64,000 nt of DNA from Symsagittifera roscoffensis (taxonomy: Eukaryota > Xenacoelomorpha > Acoela > Convolutidae): NCBI RefSeq assembly GCF_963678635.1, contig NC_087066.1, positions 5,485,954-5,549,953 on the forward strand, written 5' to 3'. Position 1 is the first letter of the stretch. Each line of letters starts with the position of its first letter. The position numbers and the translations under genes were made by a program. Of the stretch, positions 10,870 through 22,763 are shown in pieces. Below the pieces are notes generated by a model that was not told where the DNA came from, did no database searches, and saw only the letters and a program-made list of their open reading frames with translations.

Positions 10870-11249
10870 TCACAACAAAGATTTTATAAATGATGGTTCA
10901 ACTTTCTGATATATAAGGAAACTCCATGGGAACCTGTGTTGGCGCATTTCGTCGTTCACATTGAACACGTTTCTGGCAGTAGACCGATTGAAGTCCAGGA
11001 CAAACCAGGATTGGGAGTGCTTATTACGGTAATAAAAAGTAAATTTGATATTGGCAAAAATTAATCGAAACATATCTGGTCCCAGTACAACTTGCTCGGG
11101 TGGTTCATTGGACATACGGCCAGTAGTAGAAGTTGAAACAGAGACAATAAAACTGATGTCTTCAACCTTAAACGTGAATGAGACATCGTTGAGAACGTTT
11201 TTTTAATGAACAATGTGAAATCCAGTAAAGAAAAACCAAAAGGGCTCAC
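10870..11249 (-). pseudogene. Middle N-terminal region of Helitron protein, element 1
   Basis: The frame 11115-10870 encodes a coherent segment with EQVVLGPDMFRLIFANIKFT and SWFVLDFNRSTARNVFNVN. It can be reached from the upstream frame only across a run of seven T/A at about 11197-11203, a likely frameshift. No domain is recognised; position and strand place it in the element 1 polyprotein. Confidence 0.4.
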
Positions 11250-12084
11250 TGAGGGGAAGCAAGGCGGCTAATTGCTGATTATATTGATTTTTTGATACAG
11301 ATCCCCTTTTCGGATAGATGATTTCTTTGCTCAGGCATAGGAGAAGTTGCATCAAAATTGGAGTGGGAGCCAGTTGATTACACAAGACATTGCACATAAA
11401 AAAACGTTGTTGCGACATAAAAAACCAAAGAAAAGAGCAGGATAAAGAAGGTGTAATGACGAGTAAAAGTTTTAAATGAGAATTATAAGATATTGCTTGA
11501 CAACATGTGAAATGCATTCGACGACTTTGATTCGCAACAATTGTCGACCATGGCAGAGAGGTAGACGAATTATCGTCAGATGCAACTGACAAGTCAAGCA
11601 TGTTGTTGACAACGTTCATGAAACAAACAGACTCTAGAGGAACAATTGAAGCACGCTCAGCCTGAAATGTCCGTGGGTTATGGGAAAAGGCTTGATCTTC
11701 AATTCTGGCAATGATATAGTCTACAAAAGTGTAATCAACATCTTCCTGTTCCGCTAATCGATGCAAACGAGTAGTTTCCTCATGCAGCAACTTTAATTCG
11801 CTTACCCAGTCCAACTTTCTATCCTGCGTTAAAAAACATGTTGAAACTCCTTGATAGGATGCTGTCATTGGAACCATTTTGTAAGACGAATTACATGTAT
11901 TTTCAGTAAAAGGCATGATGTTTCGTGGGGTGAGTATCGCGGGCGCAAACCTGTCTGATAAAAAAAGGTTGTTAAATCTTGATTTGGGCACATGATTGTA
12001 CTGAATTTTGCTTTTATAAGCGTGATCGTCGCAAAACAAGATACACAAATTGTTGTCCTGTGTAATTAATAATGGTTGGACCAA
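11203..12084 (-). pseudogene. N-terminal region of Helitron protein, element 1
   Basis: An open frame of 293 codons. It contains LSDRFAPAILTPRN, comparable with KADRFAPLVSTIRG of element 2, and a Glu/Leu-rich segment ELKLLHEETTRLHRLAEQED likely to be helical. The first ATG is at 12084; whether it is the true start is unknown, and no OTU domain is found upstream of it here. The frame ends at a stop just after a homopolymer, with sense-like reading continuing in another frame. Confidence 0.5.
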
Positions 12085-12199
12085 ATAACCGAAATAAGAA
12101 TCAGGTAACTCGGAATGTGCACGCTTTGCTGTAAAGTGTCGTCGGTAATCAAAAGAAAAGCCGTAAAAAGAAGGGATCTAGGGGGTCAGGGTCCGATGA

Positions 12200-15030
12200 T
12201 TTTACGGGCGTTCCTTGACAAGTCAAAAATCGGGCATAGTGGTTACACAAGACGTCCATTGATGCATTATGGTACTGCGATTTGAATCTCTGTCACTCCC
12301 ACAACTAACAATAAAAATTAAATAAATTTTAGCAATAACTTCATATATTTTTTTTTGCTGACACACCATGTTTTTTTTGCTGGATTCACATATTGACAAA
12401 TTTTTTCGGTAAAATTTGGCTAATTCCGACATGAGCTCTACAACTTTTTCAAATAATTTTTGTGTCTTGTTATTTCAAAATCTTCGGAGAATTTTGACAA
12501 AACTAATTGCTTTCAATTCGATACTTTTTTCCTTTTTTGTAGCTTCACCGTATTTTCACTGAATTTTTAATTCAATGTCAAAAAATGAAAGTTCAAAAAA
12601 AACTTTAACAACCTAAAAGTCAAAAGATTAGGTCAAATCGGGTTTTTTATGAAGACCGTTTCCTTGAAACTCTCTAAAGCGCAAAAATTTATCTCGCTTA
12701 TATCTGTGGTGGACTCCTCAAACAGACCTATTAATTCCAGACCAGATGCACGAAGGTTTCTTGTATTACTTTCCTAATCATGCGCCCGCAAAAATTTTGT
12801 AAAATGTAAGGTACTATTAAAGATTGCCATTTTCAAAACCAAACGAAGGAAAATCAAACGAAAAACTGTTCGGTATGTTTCATTGCTTAACCTGATTTTA
12901 TTTTGGTAAAAAACATATTTGACAATTGTTTGTGTAGCTGCAAAATTTTTTTAAAACTTCTCAAATTTCGCATAAAACTTAAGCATTTCAATGCTTCCAT
13001 TTCAAAATAAGGAATTTACCTAAAAAAAATTTGAATGAATGTTCGTGTAAATGAACAATTTTCAAAAACACAAAATGTTCATCAGATTAAGAATAACTTT
13101 CTGCAGCGGAAAAACAGGCATTTATAACAATGGTTTGGTTTTTGATGACAGAGTGTTTCCAATTGAAATTAAATATGCTACAAAAAATACAAAAAATGTA
13201 TTCTTTGTTGACACAATCTTATATGTTTCATCAAACGACACTCGAAATTATCCTGAGCAAAAAAAATAAAAAAATGTATCTTTCTCTTTCAGCGATGGCA
13301 CAAATTTTAAGCTCAAATAACAACATTGTTTATTTTGGATAAAACTTAGCCCTACAAAAAAAACTTCTTTTCATTTCTTTCTTTTTTCTGTCTGTTTTAA
13401 TGAAATTTTCTTGGTTATTATGTTCATTTGTTCACCTAGTTTTGTTTTGCTGACTTCAGTCATTGGGCTTGTATTTTTGACTAAACATCTGTGATTTCCT
13501 TCTATTATTTTTGTCTTCTTTGCACATCATGCCTTGCTGAAATAAGTTGCCTTTATCGAATGCAGAATCAGCTACTGTTGCAAAACTGGTGATCATTTGA
13601 GTAACTGCTTATTTTTTCTTTTAATTTGACTAAAATTGAACATGAGACCAGATCATCATCTTCTTCCATAGAACACTTTTTTTTAAAATTCAGTAGATAT
13701 TCAAATGATCAAGTCAAAAAGCTTCTCGTATGATGTCCATTTCTGGAATGCTGCTAGAGTTTCTGCTAGTGAAGCTTGCGTTCACCATAAGTGTATATGA
13801 TATCAATATGGTTACATACAGTGTAATCTTTTTCACGAAAATAATTTAAAAAGTTAACTAGATTTTTTTTCTGTTCTTCGCGAAGAAATTTCAAGCAACA
13901 AAATTTTTGTATGATTAAAATTGTTGTGATTTCAATCGAAGTAAAATAAACTTAGAATGAAAACTCTTTGTTTTATTCGTTTTTCTTGGTTTCTTTCATG
14001 CAAAATCAAGTTTTTCTAAAATTTCTTAGATCGAAGAAGAAAAACCAATCAGTGACATAAATATTGAGTTTTTTTTCTCGATAATGCTTTGCTGTTCGAT
14101 CAACCCATATTATCATCAATGAAGTTTTCATTTTAACCTTAACACTTTTGTAAACAAACTCTCATTTTACAAACCTGGCTTTAAATAATAAATTAACTCA
14201 AAAAACGGCGGCGAAATTTTACTGAAAAATAAGCTGAAGAAAAATGATTAGTGTACCGTAGATTCATGTTCATTCATGCTATTTCTAATGACTTATTGAG
14301 GGTAAAAGCTTAAAACTTTGACATTTAATTGGGGTTGGCAATTACTTCGCCAGACAACTGTTGACAGTATAAACCCAGAATACTACACCAAACAGAATTG
14401 TTACTTTTGAAAACAGTATGATTGCTGAGTAAAATTTTAGTTAGCCGAAAATAGACAATCTCCATAATCAGCTTCCTTTTATAGAGAACAACGTTTAGAT
14501 ATGGCATTTTCAGCAACATTTGAAAATGGTTAAACTGCTTTTTTATGTTAGACTTCAAGTCTAATTGTTAAAAGACATAAATACAGTAGTTTAATAACAA
14601 AATTAAACCGAAATGAATAACCCACACAAATAAGTTTTCAAGACAAATAACTGATTTAATTCAAACATTGTTAATTGAAAGCCATTTTCATGTTATAAAT
14701 CAATGAAAAGCTGTTTAGGTGTGTCTCTTTTGTGTCTGTGTCCTTCAAAAGCAGGACGTTATATTAACGTCGTGTTAACGATGTTGTTATCGTGTTAACG
14801 ATAAAGTAATGCTGGACGATCTGCGTCGTTTCGCAAAGGAATGATTGTCAGTGTTTTCGGGTTCCGGTCCTTCGGGAGTATCAGAGAACACGTTTGGTGT
14901 TATTGGTGGACTATCTATTTTCAAAAATTCAAAGTGATTTCTTTTGATTAATTTTTAAATAATGTTCTCCCTCAATTGCTTCTTTTTTCAATCCATGTAG
15001 TTTCTCTTAACATTTCCGATTATAACGTGA
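12200..15030. other. AT-rich region without a recognisable gene
   Basis: No long frames and no motifs are seen in about 2.8 kb. A small local repeat lies at 14771-14811, where TCGTGTTAACGAT occurs twice next to other GTTAAC palindromes. The region separates element 1 from the spliced gene at 15.0-16.1 kb. Confidence 0.6.
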
Positions 15031-15038
15031 GCTATGTT

Positions 15039-16097
15039 TTAAGAAATTCTAGGGCAAATTATAAAACTTAAGAAACAACCTTGATAACAGCCATATCTCA
15101 GGTATTGTTCGTCTTCGTCAATTGGTTCCGCTGGTTGCAAGGACGACAAATGTAAGCTAAATTGAGCAGTTGTTACTCCCTCATCGTTTATAGATGGCTT
15201 CACCACCCGACTATGTAAAAACCTTGACGTTGGTTGACATGATCCAACAAGCTGTAAATCTATAAATTGAACCAAAGAAAATTGAATAGTCAAGTTACCC
15301 TTGTTAAATAGCCTGTCTTGTCTGGCTTACAATATTTTTATATTCAGGCTATGTTTTTTCGAAGTAAATTGATAATTCTTTTTAAGTCAAAACTAACCGA
15401 ATCTTCAATTGCAATAGTATCGATGGCTCTGTCACTTAGTGGAAGAACACAAATCCTATTGTCCACAAAGAAGCCAGTGGTTTTGTTCGAGGTAAGATGC
15501 AAGTGAGAGCGGGCCATCTCTTCAAATTCTGGACACCTGACAACAAACTTTACGCACCAATGCTTCTTTGGGTCACTTGCTGTGCAAGCGCAGGTGGCTT
15601 TCTCACTTTGCGCATCGCAAAAAGTGACGCTGCAGATAGAATCGACCTGCGACGCAGATGAAAGTTCTAGCGCGTTCGTAACGAAGCTGAACCACACATA
15701 GTGGGCTTTGATGAGGTTCGCTGGTGGCGCAAACTGGGGACCCTGGTAGTGGACGCAGTTTTGTATCGGGATGAGGGGATCTCTAAGATCGACCGCTGCA
15801 TTGTCTCCCACAAAAGACTTTATTTCAGGGTTCATCACCAGGACACTCTGTCCGGGTGTTATATATTGGGAAAATCGAAGCATCTGCTTCGTTGATTGAG
15901 GTGTAGGTATAAAATGCAACAACACATGCTGAGTACCTTCTACACCAATGACCACAAAGCGATCGCACGGAGGCGTATCTTTATATGATCCTTGCAATCC
16001 TTTCTTTCCAGGATACTAAGATTTCATTGGCTTGATCGTCATATTTGTATGAAGATATACGGCACGAATTTTGAATATTCTGGGCTTTCGATCAAGC
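15039..16097 (-). pseudogene. Spliced unidentified gene, possible OB-fold-like protein, with one in-frame stop
   Basis: The proposed exon A runs 16097-15398 and ends at a GTTAGT donor. Exon B starts after TTTACAG at 15251, phase 0 on both sides, and carries LVGSCQPTSRF and an acidic tail. Exon A has RFVVIGVEGTQHVLLHF, FSQYITPGQSVLVMNP, several Cys (CSVTFC, CACTASDPKKHWC) and FVVRCPEFEEMA. The GQSVLVMNPEIKSF stretch resembles strands of OB-fold single-strand DNA-binding proteins, but this is only a guess. An in-frame TAG sits at 16016-16018; it may be a nonsense mutation or mark an acceptor (CTTAG), in which case exon A begins at 16015. GC content is higher than in the flanks. Confidence 0.5.
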
Positions 16098-16099
16098 AA

Positions 16100-16590
16100 A
16101 TCGCACAATCTAGAGTAGTCTAATTTAAACTAAAACTTAAACTAAAATACTATAGTTACCCATCATCACGAATTTTTATCCAGTAGCCTTTTATTCTTAT
16201 TTTTGAAATTAGAAAAAGCTTCAGAACCACAATGAATTCATATCAGAACATAATTTATAAGATAAAGATTATACACCCAAGTTTGATTGGAAAAACTTTT
16301 AAAAGTTTACTTTTCCTTGAACGGAAAAGCAAACTTAACATGATCACTTCTACGTCACTTTTTTTTCTAATCAATTTTTATAAACCGTTTTTAAATTTTT
16401 TTTTCATTTGGAAAACACTATAGTTATAAAAAAAATATTTAAGTAGATACACAGTAACCATGTATTGGAAAGAATTGAAACCACCCCGTGCTACGTAACG
16501 ACATTCTTTCCAAATGCAACCATTATGTTCATTTAGTAAAATACAAATATAAAAAACTAATTGGCATTTAGAAACAAAAGCGACATGCAG
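16100..16590. other. AT-rich spacer, no gene seen
   Basis: Only short frames without motifs are present between the spliced gene and the 3' end of element 2. Confidence 0.5.
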
Positions 16591-16598
16591 CAAAACTG

Positions 16599-17607
16599 TT
16601 ACAAATTATCTTTAGTATGGGTAACATTGCCACATACAACTAATTTAACGTGCTTTTTATAACGCATTTGAAAACTACAATCGTTTAACAACTTTTCAAA
16701 ACTACAACAATCATAACCTCTTTCAATGACCTTCAGAGCTTCAAATATATTTAGTCGATCGTTTACATCAAGCAAATTGAAATAAAAAAGCAATAGCCCA
16801 AGGTTGATTTGCGTACAGATGACTGTCCTGGCAAACTTCTGTAGAATTGATAGTTCGAAGCTCCTCGGATAGACTCAAGCTAGTTTGGGCAATGTGAATC
16901 GTACGACAAAACGGGTCTTTCATAGACAACAACACATAGACAAAACCATTTGTTGTTTTAGGTACTGCAAAATGGCGCTTAAGAAATGGAGGATCAGTGA
17001 CTTGCTGAGGGCCATGGGTAGCTTTTGCCGCATACTTCATCGACTTGAACATTTCGAAGAGACGTTCTTCTTTCAAATTGCGTTTTTTCAAAACGTTTCG
17101 CACAGCTTGAATCGTATCATCCTTAGGTCCTACAAAATACAGTTGGTCCAGGTGTTTAACACGGCTGACAATTACATATAGCTGAGAGATCAGCCTTATC
17201 CCGAGTTCAGGATTAATTGCGGATATCGCAGCAGTCAAATGAAGGAAAGTGTCGACCATAAGCTTGTGAATCGTCAAAGCTACATAATTTGACAGGGGAA
17301 ACTGAACTCGTCCAGCTGATTTCGATGACTTCCAAACGTGGACATATCCAGGACTTTTTCTAACAACTATCCGAGGCCATATCCCGTAGGTCTCGTTGCT
17401 TACAACCTCCGCAGACAAACTTTCCACGTTTGGCGCATCAAAAACAGCAATTGAGTTCTCCTCTAATGACTCGTACTCAATGACGCACAGTTGACCTTGT
17501 TGAATGCCTTCTATGTTTCTTGTTGATCGAAACACTGATTTCGGATAAAACCTTATTGTGTCTCGTTTTGTCGACTCTTCGTTCAAAAATTGCCTCACCT
17601 GACACAC
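16599..17607 (-). pseudogene. Helicase C-terminus fused to GIY-YIG-like domain, element 2
   Basis: The frame 17607-16768 (279 codons) has the helicase C-terminal motifs VQFPLSNYVALTIHKLM and QLYVIVSRVKHLDQLYFVG. After a linker comes GFVYVLLS, HIAQTSLSLSEELR and QPWAIAFLF, the spacing of a GIY-YIG fold. After a T6 run near 16780 the reading continues in another frame (16793-16599) with NDRLNIFEALKVIERG, where a Glu could match the catalytic Glu of that family. The YIG and Arg positions are not conserved, so nuclease activity is doubtful. Element 1 has the same fusion. Confidence 0.72.
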
Positions 17608-19313
17608 AATATCTGTGGTTATAAAAACTTGATAATTTTGAAGAGAATTTACTGAAAATGTCGATAGATTACTTGATAGTTATGGTAAGTTTTTACTCAT
17701 ACTTGTTCGTTGATTTGACTATGATTGAATATTTCAAAAGTTTTAAGAAAAACCGGTTTTTCGAACAAATTTTTTTTACAGCTTTCGTAAAACTTTGAAG
17801 TTTAAGTTTGTTTATATTGAATTTTAAACATTGTCTTTTTCAAAAAAGGTTTTTTTTTGCGCCATCATCCAAATTACAAAAACTGAACTTAAAATGAAAA
17901 AAAAAATCAATTTCACACACCGGTGCATTTGCTGTGTGCCAAGCATGAGATGTTTCTGACCGGATTTGATCGTCCGCTTAAAAAGTCCTTACAAGAGTTC
18001 CAAATCGTTGTCTCATGTTTGAGAAATGAGGTTTAATCGCTTTTTTTTCAGCCACTCTTTTCCCAAACACTTTCATTATCATTGGGTTTTCTATTTGTTC
18101 CCAATTCTCCACAAAATTACATAATGAACTCATAATTTCGATGACTCGTTCCGCGTCCTCATCTGATACAGGTCTTTTTTCGAGGAGTAAAAGCAGTTCT
18201 TGGCCAACTGGATCTTCCATTCGAACAAATTTTTCGAGAAAATGAAAATCAAAGGTAAACAATAGAAGACAGGCTTCAAAAATGTTGCATCCACTGATGT
18301 TGGGAAGCTGGCAAACATCTCCATTGGTTATTATCAGTGTGCCTTTCCACGTTTGGCGCATCAAAAACTTTCCACGTTTGGCGCATCAAAAACAGCAATT
18401 GAGTTCTCCTCTAATGACTCGTACTCAATGACGCACAGTTGACCTTGTTGAATGCCTTCTATGTTTCTTGTTGCCCGAAACACTGATTTCGGATAAAACC
18501 TTATTGTGTCTCGTTTTGTCGACTCTTCGTTCAAAAATTGCCTCACCTGACACACATAATCTGTGGTTATAAAAACTTGATAATTTTGAAGAGAATTTAC
18601 TGAAAATGTCGATAGATTACTTGATAGTTATGGTAAATTTTAACTCATACTTGTTCGTTGATTTGACTATGATTGAATATTTCTTCAAAAAGAACACAAA
18701 AGTTTTAAGAAAAACCGGTTTTTCGAACAAATTTTTTTACAGCTTTCGTAAAACTTTGAAGTTTAAGTTTGTTCATATTGAATTTTAAACATTGTCTTTT
18801 TCAAAAAAGGTTTTTTTTTGCGCCATCATCCAAATTACAAAAACTGAACTTAAAATGAAAAAAAAATCAATTTCACACACCGGTGCATTTGCTGTGTGCC
18901 AAGCATGAGATGTTTCTGACCGGATTTGATCGTCCGCTTAAAAAGTCCTTACAAGATTTCCAAATCGTTGTCTCATGTTTGAGAAATGAGGTTTAATCGC
19001 TTTTTTTTCAGCCACTCTTTTCCCAAACACTTTCATTATCATTGGGTTTTCTATTTGTTCCCAATTCTCCACAAAATTACATAATGAACTCATAATTTCG
19101 ATGACTCGTTCCGCGTCTTCATCTGATACAGGTCTTTTTTCGAGGAGTAAAAGCAGTTCTTGGCCAACTGGATCTTCCATTCGAACAAATTTTTCGAGAA
19201 AATGAAAATCAAAGGTAAACAATAGAAGACAGGCTTCAAAAATGTTGCATCCACTGATGTTGGGAAGCTGGCAAACATTTCCATTGGTTATTATCAGTGT
19301 GCCACCAAATTTT
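17424..19313. repeat. Tandem duplication of about 946 bp inside the element 2 helicase gene
   Basis: 17424-18367 and 18368-19313 match nearly throughout. Landmarks are GTCGATAGATTACTTGATAG at 17659 and 18608 and GCAAACAT(C/T)TCCATTGG at 18310 and 19270. At the junction TTCCACGTTTGGCGCATC occurs twice in a row (18345 and 18371). Small indels (for example TTCTTCAAAAAGAACAC present only in the second copy) separate the copies. Confidence 0.9.
17978..18555 (-). pseudogene. Duplicated helicase fragments, element 2
   Basis: The frame 18364-17978 repeats the second half of the helicase frame at 19744-18938, from GTLIITNGDVCQLPNISG to the stop. The frame 18555-18361 repeats the beginning of the C-terminal helicase frame (MCQVRQFLNEESTKRD). 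Both result from the 946-bp tandem duplication and end at its junction. Confidence 0.8.
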
Positions 19314-19744
19314 TTATCATTTCCTTTCAAACTGCGCATTATCATTTCCATTGCTGCAAACGTCTCTCCTGATAGCAAACTAATTTCTTCAATGAACAAC
19401 GTTTGAAGACTTTGAAGCAATGTTTTTCGCTTGTGATCGAAGTTGAGTCGAGTTAAGGCTTCATGTGCAAGTGATTCGGCGGAGGCTTTTCGTACATTTA
19501 GCCTGAACAACCTGTGTATGTGCTCTCCATAGAGCATTTTGATCTTCTTGAGGCCATTGATGTAATGTAGAAAAAAATCCCATTTGATACACAGTGCGCA
19601 AGAGCAATGCCCGATATAAACGTTTTGCCAGTTCCTGGATTGCCTATAACTAGATAATTTTTCAACAAAAAGAAAAACAGTATGCTTGAAAATCGGCTTT
19701 CTAGTAAACCATTTTGATGCTAATATTTCGAAACAAACACTCAA
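18938..19744 (-). pseudogene. Pif1-type Helitron helicase, N-terminal part, element 2
   Basis: The frame shows GEHIHRLFRLNVRKAS, a Walker B-like LFIEEISLLSGE, GTLIITNGNVCQLPNISG and FLEKFVRMEDP, as in Helitron helicases. Walker A (IGNPGTGKTFISGIA) is encoded at about 19620-19660 but in another frame, so one frameshift near 19550 separates it from the rest. The usual Asp-Glu of Walker B is Glu-Glu here. It joins the C-terminal helicase part across the tandem duplication. Confidence 0.78.
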
Positions 19745-20007
19745 TTTACAGATAAAGCTAATGAATTTGAGGTTATAAAGAAATACTAACCAAGTATTAT
19801 TTGGTGCTTAACAGCGACCTGTTGCGAGCTGCTAAACTTAATGTGTATTGCACTGATCAGTTTGTTCAGTACACATCTCTGCTCTTCAAAAGGTTCCTGC
19901 TGCTAGAACTGGCCAATTTGAAAGTTTGGCTCCCAGTAAGTGTTTTCTGAGGCGTTTTCTGGTAAGTTTGTAAGACCAAGTTTGTTAATTCTTTTCATCA
20001 TATCGTC

Positions 20008-20361
20008 TTAGATTTTCTGTAGATAGGTCGCAACTTCATCTCTTATGTTATAATGCAATTTGTTAATGAGGACTATTAGAGTTGGAACTATGTCACTGCT
20101 ATCAATATTAAGAAGTTGACTGAACGCAATCCGCGATAAAAGTAGTTTACTACATATAGATAAATTATTTCCAGGTTGATAAAACAAATCCTTGAGAAAA
20201 TGAGTTTTAACTAACTGATCGACATCTAACGGCGTGTAAGCTTCTTTGTGAGAAACACAGTTGCCGTGAACGAAACTATCAAGTAAATTAGAACTGTTGA
20301 ATAAGTCCAGTTCAGTATGAAAGTAACTAAATCGCAACAGAAAACCGACGAGAAACGTCAA
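20008..20361 (-). pseudogene. Linker between Rep and helicase, element 2
   Basis: A 117-codon frame overlaps the end of the Rep frame and probably continues it after a frameshift. It contains SNLLDSFVHGNCVSHKEAYT and RIAFSQLLNIDSSDIVPTL. No domain is recognised. It occupies the place where element 1 has the leucine-rich-looking segment. Confidence 0.45.
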
Positions 20362-21194
20362 CGGATCATGTGGAGAGTTGAAACGGAAAACAATCTCAGG
20401 AAGTCTTTTGGATCAAACACTATAAACGATTGACAATCAGAATCTAGCAAATCTATGATGGCATTTCGTCTAGTCACGTCAAGCGGACAAAGATTTAGAT
20501 CGAAGAAGCTGAGGAATTGTCTAAATTCGTGTACAGCTGATGCACGCAAGAATACTGAACAACCAGTGCAATTAATCCACGGTAAGCAATTACTACTTTT
20601 TCGGAACATGGTTAGGAGCTGTGAAGCTGTTTTCGAGTTTGAAAACGAAAAGAAGCGAAAATGCGAAGAAACATTGGAAACAACAAGCAATTCAGGAGGT
20701 CTTAAACTAAAACCAGACATGAAATCCAAATGTTCATTCGACCTACTAGCATCTTGCATTAAAGTTTTTTGGTTCATCGTTACTTTTCTGTAGTCCGGGA
20801 GATTAGGAAGCCAGTCCCTAAAATTGGTCTTATTCATTTGAACGGAAAACAAGTTGACGTTACTACCCTGACAGACGAATCGTTTTTCACACGGAACATT
20901 TTGAATATGAATAAATGTCATATTTGTGAAAACATAGGGTTCTCCTAATGACCAAAAAACACTTTCTGTTATAGCTAAATGTTGACACTTGATATGTTCC
21001 CTCTTTTTCTCAGTTCTTTTCAAATAATTTAAGACAAACTTTACACTTGCTAAGCTCTTGTTTTCTATACCCTCATTCCTTAATCGAAATCTTTTTCCAT
21101 CTTGAGAACTTGAAATTTGACCATTTGCGTGCTCTTCATTTTCCCCACAATATCTTGTTAGATAGTTACAAGCAAAAAGCCCCGTGCATAGCAA
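20358..21194 (-). pseudogene. Rep tyrosine motif and post-Rep segment, element 2, downstream copy
   Basis: The frame begins with the Tyr motif CNYLTRYCGENEEH, then RFRLRNEGIENKSLASVKFV and LAITESVFWSLGEPYVFTN, and continues past the duplicated part into NKTNFRDWLPNLPDYRKVTM and the segment up to FIVFDPKDFLRLF. The first 367 bp duplicate the end of the frame at 22095-21166. Because 367 is not a multiple of three, the duplication itself breaks the gene. Confidence 0.75.
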
Positions 21195-21565
21195 AACAAG
21201 TTGACGTTACGGAAAACAAGTTGACGTTACTACCCTGACAGACGAATCGTTTTTCACACGGAACATTTTGAATATGAATAAATGTCATATTTGTGAAAAC
21301 ATAGGGTTCTCCTAATGACCAAAAAACACTTTCTGTTATAGCTAAAAGTTGACACTTGATATGTTCCCTCTTTTTCTCAGTTCTTTTCAAATAATTTAAG
21401 ACAAACTTTACACTTGCTAAGCTCTTGTTTTCTATACCCTCATTCCTTAATCGAAATCTTTTTCCATCTTGAGAACTTGAAATTTGACCATTTGCGTGCT
21501 CTTCATTTTCCCCACAATATCTTGTTAGATAGTTACAAGCAAAAAGCCCCGTGCATAGCAAAAGA
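20844..21565. repeat. 367-bp tandem duplication in the element 2 Rep gene
   Basis: 20844-21210 and 21211-21565 are nearly identical; GGAAAACAAGTTGACGTTAC starts at 20844 and 21211. At the junction CAAGTTGACGTTAC is written twice in succession. Only a few bases differ (AAATGTTGAC versus AAAAGTTGAC), so the event is young. Confidence 0.95.
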
Positions 21566-22095
21566 TTAACACTAGTTTCCTTAGTTAAGAACATTTTGAC
21601 GTTGGTTGGTAAAATATGCTCCCCACTTGATGCCGCGTACATCCATTTTTCACTCCTCAACTGCTCAGTAACTTGTATTGAATTATTTACTTTCTTAGCC
21701 AAACCTAACTCGAAAAGATAATCTAGAGAGCCTTTGGGGTATTGTTGAGTAATCTCCATTTTCCAATGATGGTGAGACGGGGGATAAGGGGGCGTGCGAC
21801 AAATTTTATCACCATTAAGGTCTTTTCTTTTCATACACCTGAACCAACTTTTCTCACAAAAGTGGGTATGTATTCTAATGGAGTCATCATATTTTCTGAA
21901 CATATCCTCTGTTGATGAAAAAAAATCAACATTTGTTTCAAACATTTTATTTGAAAATTGAAAAAATTGCTTTTTCGGAACATTGTACCAAATTATTTCG
22001 GTCATATGTTCCTGATTTAGACCACACCAGAATATGATAGTGTGGCAAATTTCCCGTTGTAGTCTGAATCTCAGCTCTAACCCATATTTTTTCAA
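21166..22095 (-). pseudogene. Helitron Rep region after the HUH motif, element 2
   Basis: From about residue 50 the frame reads a plausible Rep sequence: CEKSWFRCMKRKD, KICRTPPYPPSHHHW, YAASSGEHILPTNVKMFLTK and the Tyr motif CNYLTRYCGENEEH. Its first 45 residues are out of frame with the real HUH segment, which lies in the frame 22210-21947. KICRTPPYPPSHHHW also matches the Rep fragment of the 27.8-42.2 kb tandem array. Confidence 0.75.
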
Positions 22096-22210
22096 AAGAA
22101 CCCAACAAATTTTCGGAAGAGTATGTTAGCAAATTTATGAAATATTTCACACTTCTACTCCAGCAGCGAACTAATGTAACCATGTAAGCATTAACAGCTT
22201 CTTTTTTCAC
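21947..22210 (-). pseudogene. Helitron Rep HUH motif, element 2
   Basis: The frame encodes VRAEIQTTTGNLPHYHILVW, an intact HUH motif with both metal-binding His (HYH) and the usual Pro before and Trp after. HUH Reps use the two His to bind the metal for nicking single-stranded DNA. The frame stops soon after (SIFK) and the homologous reading continues in the frame 22095-21166. This is the best preserved catalytic motif among the Rep remains in the window. Confidence 0.82.
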
Positions 22211-22653
22211 TTCCTGTGCACTGTTTCTAAAAAAATTTCAATTGCATCTAGCAAAGGTCCAACCCCAGAATGTTTTTTTTTTGATTGCAGGTAATTGTTA
22301 AAAAAAGTAACCATTTTAGAACGAAGCGCAGTTGATAACTGTCGAACGCATTGCTCTGTATCGTTTAAATGAAAATTTATTTTGGTAAACAATAAGACGT
22401 CTCGATCATACAACTTCAAACTCTGTATTCCTCGCGTAAAAAATTCCTGTGAAAGTTTATCTTTTAGATTCAGATTCACTGAGCAATCACAAACATACTG
22501 GATATACCGAAAAGATCCTGAGGTGGGCAAAGAAACGGCGGTGAGACTTGTTCGAAAATGTTCCAACAAACCACTGAAGCCCATCTTTCTACATTGTTTT
22601 TCTGAAGTATATAAGAAACACGGCAATGCGCCTGGAGATGAGCCATCCGACAT
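22207..22653 (-). pseudogene. Helitron_like_N region, element 2
   Basis: The frame has PGALPCFLYTSEKQCRKMGF, GLLEHFRTSLTAVSLPTSGS and FFTRGIQSLKLYDRD, characteristic of the segment before the Rep catalytic motifs. The Rep motif 1 (LTITCNQKK) is encoded at about 22268-22300 in a neighbouring frame, between a T7 and an A10 run. Two opposite homopolymer slips would restore the frame, as read by eye. Confidence 0.72.
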
Positions 22654-22763
22654 CTGAACATAAAAAATAGAAGGAAACAGCAGAGACTCTAGTTGAAGAA
22701 GGGAAATTGAACCCTATTTCTAGCAGAAACCTTGGATGAATCTTTTAAATTTCAAATTTCCAT

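Larger units (their letters stand above)
841..12084 (-). mobile_element. Helitron-like element 1, decayed
   Basis: Read on the - strand from about 12084, the region encodes in order an N-terminal Rep-associated region, a HUH-type Rep region, a Rep tyrosine motif, a conserved post-Rep segment, a Pif1-type helicase and a GIY-YIG-like domain. Rep followed by Pif1 helicase is the defining layout of Helitrons. The frames are broken by several frameshifts and stops, so it is not autonomous. I did not find convincing 5' TC or 3' hairpin-CTRR ends, so the boundaries are those of the coding remains. Its 3' part is tandemly duplicated. Confidence 0.82.

Noticed and set aside
22000-22095. Apparent single-His Rep motif (CHTIIFW) in element 2
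   Set aside because: It is the wrong frame; the neighbouring frame has the true LPHYHILVW motif at the same DNA.
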